Shown here: piece by piece, positions 1 through 7,534 of the stretch
Layout: every line of letters begins with the position of its first letter
How positions within the stretch are numbered: position 1 is the stretch's first letter
NCBI GenBank assembly: GCA_944386965.1
Contig: CALXDE010000163.1
Location: 1 to 12,391 of the forward strand
Length of the DNA: 12,391 nt
DNA from: an uncultured Oscillospiraceae bacterium
GTDB taxonomy: Bacteria; Bacillota_A; Clostridia; Oscillospirales; Oscillospiraceae
Direction of reading: 5' to 3'
The notes under the pieces: generated by a model
Databases searched by the model: none
Told to the model about the DNA's origin: nothing
What the model saw: only the letters and a program-made list of their open reading frames with translations
Program-made: the position numbers and the translations under genes

Positions 1-605
1 AAATCGAGATCTTCCTGGGGCTGGAGCAGGATCTGCTCTCCCCCGACCCCGGGACCGATTGGGACTACCGCATCGGCTCGGTCCACTGCGTGGAGCGGGA
101 CGGCGTCTACCTCTCGGTGGACGACAATCCGGAGCGGTTCCAGCGGGAGACTGCCCGGTTTTATGGCGGGGAGGTTTTGGCCTACGCCGCGGACTACTAC
201 CGTCTGGAGGCCCAGGTGGCAAAGCGCACCGGCTGCGAAATCGCGGGCCACTTCGACCTCTTTGCCAAATTCAACGAGGGGGGCCGGTTCTTCGACGAGG
301 GGGACCGCCGCTACCGCAGCGCCGCCCTGGAGGCCCTGGACGCCCTTATGGAGCGGGACGTCATCTTCGAGATCAACACCGGGGCCATGTCCCGGGGGTA
401 CCGGACGGTGCCCTACCCCGCCCCCTTCCTGCTGCGGCGCATCCGGGAGCGGGGGGGACGGATCACCGTCACCAGCGACAGCCACAGCGCGGATACCATT
501 CTCTACGGGTACGCGGAGGCTTTCACCCTGGCCCGGGCCTGTGGATTCCACGAGTACTGGGTCCTGACGCCCGCCGGGTTCCAGGCGGAGGCGATTCCTG
601 AATAA
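1..605 (+). CDS. Histidinol-phosphatase, PHP family (3' part, 5' end outside window)
   Basis: This is the C-terminal ~200 residues of a PHP-superfamily phosphoesterase; the open frame runs in from base 3 and ends at TAA 603-605. Visible PHP metal-site motifs in order are GSVH (near base 77), GHFDL (near 247), EINT (near 370) and SDSH (near 475). This spacing fits HisK/HisJ-type histidinol-phosphate phosphatases, which remove phosphate from L-histidinol phosphate in histidine biosynthesis using a multi-metal centre in the cytoplasm. The N-terminal HxH motif would lie upstream of the window. Some other PHP proteins (polymerase-associated, YcdX-like) share these motifs, so the substrate is inferred from the overall match to the HisJ/K family. 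The gene has its own terminator and is convergent with the leftward aminotransferase gene. Confidence 0.85.
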   Translation, partial: IEIFLGLEQDLLSPDPGTDWDYRIGSVHCVERDGVYLSVDDNPERFQRETARFYGGEVLAYAADYYRLEAQVAKRTGCEIAGHFDLFAKFNEGGRFFDEGDRRYRSAALEALDALMERDVIFEINTGAMSRGYRTVPYPAPFLLRRIRERGGRITVTSDSHSADTILYGYAEAFTLARACGFHEYWVLTPAGFQAEAIPE

Positions 606-610
606 AGCAG

Positions 611-645
611 GAGAGAGGGCGCCCTTCCCGGCTGCCCTCTCTCTT
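611..645 (+). terminator. Intrinsic terminator of the histidinol-phosphatase gene
   Basis: A perfect 10-bp inverted repeat, GAGAGAGGGC (611-620) and GCCCTCTCTC (634-643), surrounds a 13-base loop and starts 5 bases after the stop codon. Only a short T stretch follows, so it is a moderate terminator. Confidence 0.7.
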
Positions 646-650
646 CATCC

Positions 651-690
651 GCAAAAACCCCCAGGCGAGCGGTTGGCCCGCCTGGGGGTT
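651..690 (-). terminator. Intrinsic terminator of the aminotransferase gene
   Basis: A perfect 12-bp stem pairs 656-667 with 679-690 around an 11-base loop. On the minus strand it is followed by a T5 run (complement of 653-657). It lies 15 bases past the aminotransferase stop and sits back-to-back with the rightward terminator at 611-645, isolating the two convergent genes. Confidence 0.85.
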
Positions 691-705
691 CGTCTCAGGA
701 TGGTC

Positions 706-1902
706 TTATTGCTTCTTCGCGTTGTAGGCGGCAATGCCCTTCCCCAGCAGCTCGATGGCCCGGGACAGGTCCGCCTCGTTGATGACATAGGCGATGCGGA
801 TCTCATCCACACCCCGGCCCGGGGTGGCATAGAAGGGCTCGCCGGGGGCGTACATCACCGTCTCGCCGTTGTCATCAAACTCCCGGAGCAGGAACATCTG
901 GAAGTCATCGGCATTGTCCACCGGAAGCTTGGCCATCAGGTAGAAGGCCCCCTCCGGGCACTTGCACACCACGCCGGGAATCTCTGAGAGCTTGGCCACC
1001 ACCGTATCCCGGCGGCGCTTGTACTCATCCCGGGTCGCGTCGAAATAATTGGAGGGCACCGTGTACAGCGCCGCCGCCGCCACCTGATCCAGGGTGGCCA
1101 CAGACAGGCGGGCCTGACAGAATTTCAGGGCGTGTCCCATGAGCTCCTGATTCCGGGAGATCAGCGCGCCGATGCGGGCCCCGCAGGCGGAGAAGCGCTT
1201 GGACACCGAGTCGATGACCACGATATTTTCCGGCAGATCCTCAAACGTGGCGATGGAGGCCAGCTCCTCCCCCCCGTAGACAAACTCCCGGTACACCTCG
1301 TCGCCGATCAGGAACAGCCCGTGGTCCCGGGCCACCTCGGCGATCATCCGGGACTGCTCCGGTGTCAGCACCACGCCGGTGGGGTTGCCGGGGTTGGTGA
1401 TGAGAATGGCCCGGGTCTTCTCGTTGATCAGCGCCTCGATCCGCTTCCGGTCGGCGTAGAAATACCCCTCCTCCGCCGAGGTGGGCAGAGGGCGGATCAC
1501 GCCGCCGGCGGCATAGACAAAGGTGGAGTAGTTGGGGTAGAAGGGCTCGGGCACGATGACCTCGTCCCCCTCGTCCAGGATGCAGTTGAGGACGATCTGC
1601 AGCGCCTCGCTGCCGCCGGTGGTGATGAGGATATCCCCCTCCTCCAGACGGGTGCCCAGCCGGGCATAGTAGCCCTGGACCGCCTCGATCAGCTCCGGAA
1701 TGCCGGGGGAGGGGGCGTACTCCAGGACGGGCTGGGAGAAATCGCGCACCGCCTCAAAGCAGACCGGCGGCGTGGCGATGTCGGGCTGTCCGATATTCAG
1801 GTGGTATACCTTTTTCCCCGCCGCCTTGGCCGCCTGGGCATAGGGGTGGAACTTTCGGATGGGGGACAGGCCGCACCGCTGGGCCTTGCTGGAAAACTTC
1901 AT
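706..1902 (-). CDS. Class I/II PLP-dependent aminotransferase (aspartate aminotransferase family)
   Basis: This 398-residue fold-type I aminotransferase transfers an amino group between an amino acid and a 2-oxo acid using pyridoxal phosphate in the cytoplasm. Visible motifs are NIGQPD near the N-terminus (substrate loop), NPGNPTG (170-176), GDEVYREF (the Asp/Tyr that contact PLP), SVSKRFSACGARIG with the Schiff-base lysine K235, and R369 in RIAYVIN, the expected carboxylate-binding arginine. Length fits the family. The frame stays open upstream to an ATG at 2037, but that lies upstream of the promoter (1973-2001), so it cannot be the start. AAGGAG at 1916-1911 is 8 bases from the ATG at 1902 and only 2 bases from the one at 1908, so 1902 is chosen; 1908 would add Met-Ala. 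The exact substrate (aspartate, alanine, aromatic) cannot be read from sequence. Confidence 0.93.
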   Translation of the reverse strand: MKFSSKAQRCGLSPIRKFHPYAQAAKAAGKKVYHLNIGQPDIATPPVCFEAVRDFSQPVLEYAPSPGIPELIEAVQGYYARLGTRLEEGDILITTGGSEALQIVLNCILDEGDEVIVPEPFYPNYSTFVYAAGGVIRPLPTSAEEGYFYADRKRIEALINEKTRAILITNPGNPTGVVLTPEQSRMIAEVARDHGLFLIGDEVYREFVYGGEELASIATFEDLPENIVVIDSVSKRFSACGARIGALISRNQELMGHALKFCQARLSVATLDQVAAAALYTVPSNYFDATRDEYKRRRDTVVAKLSEIPGVVCKCPEGAFYLMAKLPVDNADDFQMFLLREFDDNGETVMYAPGEPFYATPGRGVDEIRIAYVINEADLSRAIELLGKGIAAYNAKKQ

Positions 1903-1910
1903 AGCCATTT

Positions 1911-1916
1911 CTCCTT
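1911..1916 (-). promoter_or_regulatory. Ribosome binding site deciding the aminotransferase start
   Basis: AAGGAG on the minus strand is 8 bases upstream of ATG 1902-1900 but only 2 from ATG 1908-1906. This favours the inner ATG (protein begins Met-Lys-Phe-Ser-Ser-Lys). Confidence 0.75.
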
Positions 1917-1972
1917 TTCGCTTGGTTTCTATCCGCACAGACGCCAGGCGTCTTTTTTTCGTGAATAGAGTT

Positions 1973-2001
1973 ATTATACCGCAGCCGTTCGCCGCTGACA
2001 A
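1973..2001 (-). promoter_or_regulatory. Sigma-A type promoter of the aminotransferase gene
   Basis: On the minus strand, TTGTCA (2001-1996) is followed after exactly 17 bases by a perfect TATAAT (1978-1973). The predicted transcript start is near 1966, giving a leader of about 60 bases. That leader contains the palindrome at 1939-1953. Confidence 0.85.
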
Positions 2002-2011
2002 TACATTCTTG

Positions 2012-2049
2012 AAAAAAAGAGGGAACTTTGCCGGCATGGACGGCCCCTC
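2012..2049 (-). terminator. Probable terminator of yaaA
   Basis: On the minus strand, GAGGG (2049-2045, overlapping the yaaA stop codon) can pair with CCCTC (2023-2019). An inner GCCG/CGGC stem lies within the loop, and a T7 run (2018-2012) follows. The stem is interrupted, so strength is uncertain, but the position, between the yaaA stop and the aminotransferase -35 box, is right. Confidence 0.5.
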
Positions 2050-2803
2050 ACGGCCTGCGCTCCATCAAAAACACCAGCCGGTCCGGTGTCGAGCGCGCCG
2101 GGCAGAAGGCAAAACCCAACCGGTCGAAGGCCCGCAGCTCCTCCACGCCCTCCACGGCGCGCTCCGCCATCCACCGAACCATCTCCCCCCGGGCCATCTT
2201 CACATAGACGCCCTTTTCCACCACTCTTCCCCCCGTCACTTCTCCAAAGACGCAGGTGACGAAGGTATCCCCCGCCGTGAGATAGGGCGTCACCGCCCGG
2301 CTGTACTCCCGGGAGGCCAGATTCAAAATCGTCCGGTCGCCGTCTTCCGTCAGGGCGCGGTACAGACTCTCCCCCCAGAAGTGGTACAGGTCCCTCCAGG
2401 GACCAAAGCGGACCCTGGCTCCCATCTCCAGGCGATAGGGGACCACCGCGTCCAGAGGCCGCAGGATGCCGTAGAGCCCGGAGAGAATGCGCAAATGGGC
2501 CTGGACATAGTCGAAACAGGGTTCCTCAAACACCTGCGGCGCCATATAGCGGTACTGAATCCCCTGATAGGCCAGGATCGCCGGGGTATCCGCCCGGGCC
2601 AGGTCCATGGTCTGGTAGTTCTCATAGGCGGCCCGGGCCAGGGCGTCGCCGCAGGAGAGCAGCCCCTTGAGCGCCGGATAGGAGAGGCCCTGAAGGTGCT
2701 CCGCCAGCTCCGCCGCCCGGTCCTCATATACCGGCCGTCCCCGGGGCGCCAGGAAGTCCCGCGCCTCTCCCATCTGTTTGGCCGGAGAAATGATGATTTT
2801 CAT
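2048..2803 (-). CDS. yaaA: YaaA family peroxide stress protein (DUF328/UPF0246)
   Basis: This 251-residue protein is close in length to E. coli YaaA (about 258). Family landmarks are the N-terminal KIIISPAKQM (SPAK at residues 6-9), the central LRILSGLYGILRPLD block followed by PYRLEMG, a DLYHFWG block, LNLAS, and a basic C-terminal third. In E. coli, YaaA is induced by peroxide through OxyR and lowers free intracellular iron, protecting DNA from Fenton damage; DNA binding has also been reported for the family. The start at ATG 2803-2801 is supported by GGAGGGG about 9 bases upstream. The open frame continues past this point (to 4375), but that is antisense to the methyltransferase gene and not coding. 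It is divergent from rlmI. The biochemical role in Clostridia is inferred by homology. Confidence 0.92.
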   Translation of the reverse strand: MKIIISPAKQMGEARDFLAPRGRPVYEDRAAELAEHLQGLSYPALKGLLSCGDALARAAYENYQTMDLARADTPAILAYQGIQYRYMAPQVFEEPCFDYVQAHLRILSGLYGILRPLDAVVPYRLEMGARVRFGPWRDLYHFWGESLYRALTEDGDRTILNLASREYSRAVTPYLTAGDTFVTCVFGEVTGGRVVEKGVYVKMARGEMVRWMAERAVEGVEELRAFDRLGFAFCPARSTPDRLVFLMERRP

Positions 2804-2861
2804 GGGTTCTGCCCCCTCCATCCGTCTCTGACCCGCGCTGGACATCCGGATCTGTTCTCCT

Positions 2862-2890
2862 ATCCTATCAGATTTTTGCCGGCGGCGCAA
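2862..2890 (-). promoter_or_regulatory. yaaA: Possible yaaA promoter
   Basis: On the minus strand, TTGCGC (2890-2885), a 17-base spacer and TAGGAT (2867-2862) lie about 60 bases upstream of the yaaA start. The match is weaker than at other promoters here. No obvious PerR-type operator was recognised, though I cannot exclude one. Confidence 0.4.
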
Positions 2891-2908
2891 CCGCTCGGTG
2901 GGTTGCTG

Positions 2909-2937
2909 TGGAAAATTCGGGCCCGGCGTGGTATAAT
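2909..2937 (+). promoter_or_regulatory. Promoter of the rlmI / EndoQ-UvrD unit
   Basis: TGGAAA (2909-2914), a 17-base spacer and a perfect TATAAT (2932-2937) with an extended -10 (TGG directly before TATAAT). The predicted start is near 2944, about 40 bases before the rlmI ATG at 2984. Confidence 0.75.
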
Positions 2938-2983
2938 GGCAAACAATCCAGTTTGACTCTCTATGAAATGCGAGGGACGCCCC

Positions 2984-4213
2984 ATGAAACACAGCCGCAA
3001 TTATCCGGTCTACACCGTGACGAAAAAGGCCGAGCACAGCATCGCCCTGGGCCACCCCTGGGTCTATGCCGAGGAGATCACCCACCTGCCCGACGAGGCG
3101 CCGGAAAACGGCGCTCTGGTGGACGTGGTCAGCAGCCGGGGCAGCTACCTGGGCACGGGGATGCTCAGCCTGACCAGCAAGATCCGCGTCCGGCTTCTCA
3201 GCCGCAACGCCAACGACACCTTCGACGCCGCCTTCTGGCGCCGCCGGGTCGAGTACGCCTGGGCCTATCGAAAAGCGGTGATGGACCCGGCGGACCTCAG
3301 CTGCTGCCGCGTCATCTTCGGAGAGGCCGACCAGTTTCCCGGCCTCACCGTGGACCGTTTCCAGGATATCCTGGTGACCCAGACCCTCTCCTATGGCATG
3401 GAGCAGCGCAAAGCGGTCATCTTCCCCCTCCTGGCGGAGGTCCTGCGGCAGGACGGTCAGGCCATTCGGGGCATTTACGAGCGCAACGACGTCGCCCTCC
3501 GGGGCCGGGAGGGCCTCCGGGAGGGCAAGGGCTGGTATCCTCTTCCCGGGGAGACGCCGCCGGAGGCAACCAGCACCACCATCTGCGAAAACGGCATTTT
3601 TTATAACGTAGATTTTGAAAACGGGCAGAAGACTGGCTTCTTTCTGGACCAGAAATACAATCGCAAGGCGCTCGCCCGCCTGGCCAGGGGCAAGCGGGTG
3701 CTGGACTGCTTTACCCACACCGGCTCCTTTGCCCTCAACGCCGCTTACGGCGGGGCGGCGCACGTCACCGCTGTGGATGTGAGCCAGGCGGCCATCGACA
3801 TGGCCCGGGCCAATGCCGCGCGCAACGGGCTTCTGGACCGCATGGACTTTCTCTGCGCGGATGTGTTTGATCTGCTGCCCACCCTGGCCGGCCGCCCGGA
3901 CTACGATCTCATCATTCTGGACCCGCCGGCCTTCACCAAGTCCCGCAAGACCGCCGCAAACGCCATGCGGGGGTATAAGGAGATCAACTACCGCGCCATG
4001 AAGCTCCTGCCCCGGGGCGGATATCTGGCCACCGCCAGCTGCAGCCACTTCGCCACAGAGGAGATGTTTCTGAAAATGCTCCGTGCCGCCGCCCTGGACG
4101 CGGGGCGCCAGCTGCGGCAGATCGAGGCGCGGCAGCAGGCCCCGGACCACCCCATCCTCCTGAACGTGGAGGAAACCAACTACCTGAAATTTTTCCTGTT
4201 CCAGGTCATCTGA
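2984..4213 (+). CDS. rlmI: RlmI-type 23S rRNA (cytosine-C5) methyltransferase
   Basis: This 409-residue class I SAM-dependent methyltransferase belongs to the COG1092/RlmI family, whose E. coli member makes m5C1962 in 23S rRNA. The N-terminal ~75 residues form a PUA-type RNA-binding domain (GHPWVYAEEI). The middle block has ERNDVALRGREGL and the family signature KTGFFLDQKYNR. The Rossmann domain has SAM motif I around D241 (DCFTHTGSFAL), motif IV DPP at 313-315 (LDPPAFTKSRK) and SCSH with Cys353, the likely catalytic cysteine. An in-frame ATG at 2963 has no ribosome site, whereas ATG 2984 has GAGGGA 6 bases upstream and is preferred. The next gene starts 34 bases after the stop, so the two are probably co-transcribed. 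Target base identity is by family only. Confidence 0.9.
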   Translation: MKHSRNYPVYTVTKKAEHSIALGHPWVYAEEITHLPDEAPENGALVDVVSSRGSYLGTGMLSLTSKIRVRLLSRNANDTFDAAFWRRRVEYAWAYRKAVMDPADLSCCRVIFGEADQFPGLTVDRFQDILVTQTLSYGMEQRKAVIFPLLAEVLRQDGQAIRGIYERNDVALRGREGLREGKGWYPLPGETPPEATSTTICENGIFYNVDFENGQKTGFFLDQKYNRKALARLARGKRVLDCFTHTGSFALNAAYGGAAHVTAVDVSQAAIDMARANAARNGLLDRMDFLCADVFDLLPTLAGRPDYDLIILDPPAFTKSRKTAANAMRGYKEINYRAMKLLPRGGYLATASCSHFATEEMFLKMLRAAALDAGRQLRQIEARQQAPDHPILLNVEETNYLKFFLFQVI

Positions 4214-4247
4214 CCCGCCGATCTCCAGAGAGAAAGAGGGCTTTCCC

Positions 4248-7200
4248 ATGTACATCGCCGATCTCCACATCCACTCCCGCTTCTCCCGGGCCACCAGCCG
4301 GGAGGGGGATCTCCCCCACCTGGACCTCTGGGCCAGGCGCAAGGGCATCCGGGTGGTGGGCACCGGGGACTTCACCCACCCCGCCTGGCGCGCCGAGCTC
4401 CACGAGCAGCTGACAGAGGTCGGTGAGGGGCTCTATACTCTCCGGGACGGTCTGCGCCTGCCGGACGCCCCCGGCCAGGAGCCTCCGCTGTTCCTCGTCA
4501 CCGGGGAGATCAGCTGCATCTACAAGCGCCATGGCAAAACCAGAAAGGTCCATAACCTGATCCTTCTGCCCTCCCTGGAGGTGGCGGATGAGCTGTCCGC
4601 CAGGCTGGAGACCGTGGGCAACATCCGCTCGGACGGGCGGCCCATCCTGGGTCTGGACAGCCGGGACCTGCTGGAGCTGACCCTGGACACCTGTCCGGAC
4701 GCGGAATTCATCCCCGCCCACATCTGGACGCCCCACTTCGCCCTGTTTGGCGCCTTCTCCGGGTTTGACACCATGGAGGATTGCTTTGGCGACCTGACGC
4801 CCTGTATCCACGCTGTGGAGACGGGGCTCTCCTCCGACCCGCCCATGAACTGGCGGCTCTCGGCCCTGGACGGGCTCACGCTGGTGTCCCACTCCGACGC
4901 CCACTCCCCCGCCAAGCTGGGCCGGGAGGTGGACATGCTGGATACGGACCTCTCCTACCCCGCTCTGGTAAGCGCCCTCCGCACCGGGGAGGGCTTTTGC
5001 GGCACCATTGAGTTCTTCCCCGAGGAGGGGAAGTACCATCTGGACGGCCACCGCAGCTGCGGCGTCTGCCTCACGCCGGCGGAGACAGCGGAGCGGAACG
5101 GTCTGTGTCCGGTGTGCGGGAAAAAACTCACCATCGGCGTGGAGCACCGGGTGGAGGAGCTCTCGGACCGGCCGGCGGGGTTTCGCCCGGCGGGGGCCAA
5201 GCCCTTTGAGCGTCTGGCGCCCCTGCCGGAGGTCATCGCCGCCTCCACCGGCCTCTCCCCTGCCGGCAAAAAAACCATGGAGCTCTATACGCATTTGCTC
5301 CGGGCGCTGGGACCGGAGTTTTTCATCCTCCGGGAGGCGCCTGTCGCGGACATCAGCGCTGTGGCGGGCCCCTGTGTGGCGGAGGGCATCCGCCGCCTGC
5401 GCGCCGGGCAGGTGGAGCGCCGGCCGGGCTTTGACGGAGAATACGGCGTCATCTCCCTGCTGACCCCGGGAGAGATTCAGCGCCTCCAGGGGCAGATGTC
5501 CCTCTTTGGAGCGGAGCCGCCCCGGAAAAGGGCCGACAAGCGGGCGCTGAAAAAGGCCGCGCGCGCCCCGTTGGAGGACGCATCCGCCCTCACCCCTGAA
5601 GCCCCCGTCCTCAACGACCAGCAGCGCGCCGCCGTCACGGCGGAGGAGGGGGTGGTGGCGGTGATTGCCGGCCCCGGCACCGGCAAAACCGGCACCCTCA
5701 CCCAGCGCGTCGCCTGGCTGGTGGAGGAGCGGGGCGTGAAGCCCGGGGAGATCACCGCCGTCACCTTCACCAACCAGGCCGCCGCCGAGATGCGCCAGCG
5801 CCTGGAGCGGCGGCTGGGCGGGAAGCGGGCGGTAGCCGCTATGACCATCGGCACCTTCCACGCCATCTGTCTGCAGCTGCTGGGGGATGTGCGGCTCATC
5901 AGCCCCGGCGAGGCCCTGACGGCGGCGGAGGAGGTCCTCCGGGCCGCGGACAGCAAAATGAAGGGCCGCCCCTTCCTCCAGGTGGTGTCCCGGGTGAAAA
6001 ACGGCGCGTCCCCGGCACAGGCCGGTGTGGACGAGGCACTGCTGGAAGCCTATCAGGCCCGGCTGGCAGCTCTGGGCGCCCTGGACTTTGACGACCTGCT
6101 CGCCGCCGCCCTGACCCTGGACACCGCCGGACAGCGCCGCTTCACCCACCTGCTGGTGGATGAGTTCCAGGATATCAACGACGCGCAGTATGCCCTGGTC
6201 CGCGCCTGGAGCCGGGATGGACAGAGCCTCTTTGTCATCGGCGACCCGGACCAGTCCATCTACGGCTTCCGGGGAAGCAGCGGGCAGTGCTTTCAGCGCC
6301 TGCTGGCGGATCTGCCCCAGGCCCGGACCATCCGTCTGGAGGAGAACTACCGCTCCGCCCCGGCCATCCTGGAGGCGGCGCTGTCCGTCATCGCCCACAA
6401 CGGCGGAGAACCTCGGCGGCTCACCCCCACCCGGCCCGCCGGGCCGGCGGCGCGTCTGGTGGAGGCGGAGGACGACTTTTCCGAGACCGTTTGGATCGCC
6501 AAGGAGATCGGCCGCATGGCCGGCGGCGTGGACATGCTGGAGGCCCAGCGCCTGGGCAACACCGGGGAGGGCCGCCCCTTCTCCGACATCGCCGTCCTCT
6601 GCCGCACCCACCGGCAGCTGGAGCTGGTGGAGAGGTGCCTGCGCCACGACGACATCCCCTGCCTGGTCAGCGGCCGGGAGGACTTTCTGGATGACGGCGA
6701 CGTCCGGGGCGTGCTGGCCTTTTTCCGCTCTCTCCTGCATCCGGCGGACACGCCCGCCCTGGAGACGGCTCTGCGGCTGATATGGGATTGCCCGGCGGAT
6801 CTGATCCAGACCGCAACAGCCGCCCTGGCCGGGGCGGCTGGCTGGGACCTCCCCGCCCTTCGGGACGCTGTCCGGGGATACGGCCACCTGGAGGCTTGGC
6901 TTCAGCGCTCGGAGGAGTGGGCGCCTCTGCTCCGGGACAAAAAGCCTTTCCAACTGGTGGAGCAATGGGAGACTGCCTACGGCGCCTCTCCGGCCCTGGA
7001 CAAGCTGCGACACATGGCGGTGTGCTATCCGGACCTTCCCTCCCTGTGGAACGCCCTGGCGCTGGGGGAGGAGGCCGACCTGCGCCGGGCCGCCGGCAGA
7101 ACCTGGGCCTCCGGAGCGGTGCGGCTCATGACCCTCCACGCCGCCAAGGGTCTGGAGTTCCCGGTGGTGTTCCTGGCGGGTCTGCGGGAGGGGATGCTGC

Positions 7201-7403
7201 CCCTGGAGTCCCAGGGCCGCCCCGCCGACATGGCCGAGGAGCGGCGGCTGTTCTACGTGGGCCTCACCCGGGCCCGGGAGGAGCTGGTGCTCACCACTGC
7301 CGGGGCGCCCTCCCCCTTCCTCTCCGAGCTGCCGGAGGCCGTGCGCCGGACCTCCGCGGCACCTGTGCGGGAGCGGGGCGCGGAACAGCTGTGCCTGTTT
7401 TAA
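4248..7403 (+). CDS. EndoQ-like PHP nuclease fused to UvrD-family DNA helicase
   Basis: This 1051-residue single-frame protein has two enzyme modules. Residues 1-~410 resemble Endonuclease Q, which nicks DNA 5' of deaminated bases and abasic sites: PHP motifs DLHIHS (H7, H9), GDFTH (D41, H44), TGEIS (E87), H102, AHIWTPH (H158) and SHSDAH (D217, H219), then a zinc site C271-x2-C274...C287-x2-C290. After a basic linker (~421-451) comes an SF1A helicase: Q motif LNDQQ (455-459), Walker A GPGTGKT (K480), Ia TFTNQAAAEM (506-515), Ib GTFH (535-538), Walker B VDEFQD (D638, E639), III GDPDQSIYGFRG (665-676), IV ENYRS (699-703), V TLHAAKGLEF (962-971) and VI FYVGLTRAR (1002-1010). All catalytic residues are present, so both halves should be active. 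QMSLF (416-420) and QLCLF (1047-1051, the last five residues) look like sliding-clamp binding peptides. The ribosome site AGAAAGAGGG is 7 bases before the ATG. The likely role is DNA repair of deamination damage; this is inferred. Confidence 0.95.
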   Translation: MYIADLHIHSRFSRATSREGDLPHLDLWARRKGIRVVGTGDFTHPAWRAELHEQLTEVGEGLYTLRDGLRLPDAPGQEPPLFLVTGEISCIYKRHGKTRKVHNLILLPSLEVADELSARLETVGNIRSDGRPILGLDSRDLLELTLDTCPDAEFIPAHIWTPHFALFGAFSGFDTMEDCFGDLTPCIHAVETGLSSDPPMNWRLSALDGLTLVSHSDAHSPAKLGREVDMLDTDLSYPALVSALRTGEGFCGTIEFFPEEGKYHLDGHRSCGVCLTPAETAERNGLCPVCGKKLTIGVEHRVEELSDRPAGFRPAGAKPFERLAPLPEVIAASTGLSPAGKKTMELYTHLLRALGPEFFILREAPVADISAVAGPCVAEGIRRLRAGQVERRPGFDGEYGVISLLTPGEIQRLQGQMSLFGAEPPRKRADKRALKKAARAPLEDASALTPEAPVLNDQQRAAVTAEEGVVAVIAGPGTGKTGTLTQRVAWLVEERGVKPGEITAVTFTNQAAAEMRQRLERRLGGKRAVAAMTIGTFHAICLQLLGDVRLISPGEALTAAEEVLRAADSKMKGRPFLQVVSRVKNGASPAQAGVDEALLEAYQARLAALGALDFDDLLAAALTLDTAGQRRFTHLLVDEFQDINDAQYALVRAWSRDGQSLFVIGDPDQSIYGFRGSSGQCFQRLLADLPQARTIRLEENYRSAPAILEAALSVIAHNGGEPRRLTPTRPAGPAARLVEAEDDFSETVWIAKEIGRMAGGVDMLEAQRLGNTGEGRPFSDIAVLCRTHRQLELVERCLRHDDIPCLVSGREDFLDDGDVRGVLAFFRSLLHPADTPALETALRLIWDCPADLIQTATAALAGAAGWDLPALRDAVRGYGHLEAWLQRSEEWAPLLRDKKPFQLVEQWETAYGASPALDKLRHMAVCYPDLPSLWNALALGEEADLRRAAGRTWASGAVRLMTLHAAKGLEFPVVFLAGLREGMLPLESQGRPADMAEERRLFYVGLTRAREELVLTTAGAPSPFLSELPEAVRRTSAAPVRERGAEQLCLF

Positions 7404-7407
7404 CCGA

Positions 7408-7446
7408 AAAAGGGAGGCAGAACCCTCTGGGTTCTGCCTCCCTTTT
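7408..7446 (+). terminator. Strong intrinsic terminator after the EndoQ-UvrD gene
   Basis: A perfect 18-bp stem pairs 7408-7425 with 7429-7446 around a TCT loop. A flanks the 5' side and TTTT ends the 3' arm. It starts 5 bases after the stop codon. The symmetric A/T flanks could let it work in both directions. Confidence 0.93.
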
Positions 7447-7466
7447 GCTCTGACGGGAATTTATCC

Positions 7467-7495
7467 TTGCGCGGCGGCGGGAAACCCACTATAAT
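7467..7495 (+). promoter_or_regulatory. Promoter of the yhaM-birA unit
   Basis: TTGCGC (7467-7472), a 17-base spacer and TATAAT (7490-7495), placed directly after the preceding terminator. The predicted start near 7502 gives a short leader of about 33 bases before yhaM. Confidence 0.82.
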
Positions 7496-7534
7496 CAAGG
7501 GGAATCCAAATGAAAAGAAAGTGAGTCAACGCGT

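Noticed and set aside
1903..2037. 45-residue N-terminal extension of the aminotransferase
   Set aside because: It begins upstream of the TTGTCA-17-TATAAT promoter and contains it, so it cannot be on that transcript.
2804..4375. N-terminal extension of the yaaA frame to base 4375
   Set aside because: It is antisense to rlmI, with no matching family sequence. The true yaaA start at 2803 has a ribosome site and the conserved KIIISPAKQM N-terminus.
4206..7139. A 977-codon open frame on the minus strand across the EndoQ-UvrD gene
   Set aside because: It is antisense to a gene with complete catalytic motifs. Its translation is low-complexity Gly/Gln/Arg/His-rich sequence with no recognisable domain, the expected shadow in GC-rich DNA.
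7510..7524. Five-codon ORF (Met-Lys-Arg-Lys-stop) before yhaM
   Set aside because: The ribosome-site-like AAGGGG before it lies at or before the predicted transcript start, and the peptide is too short to judge; probably chance.
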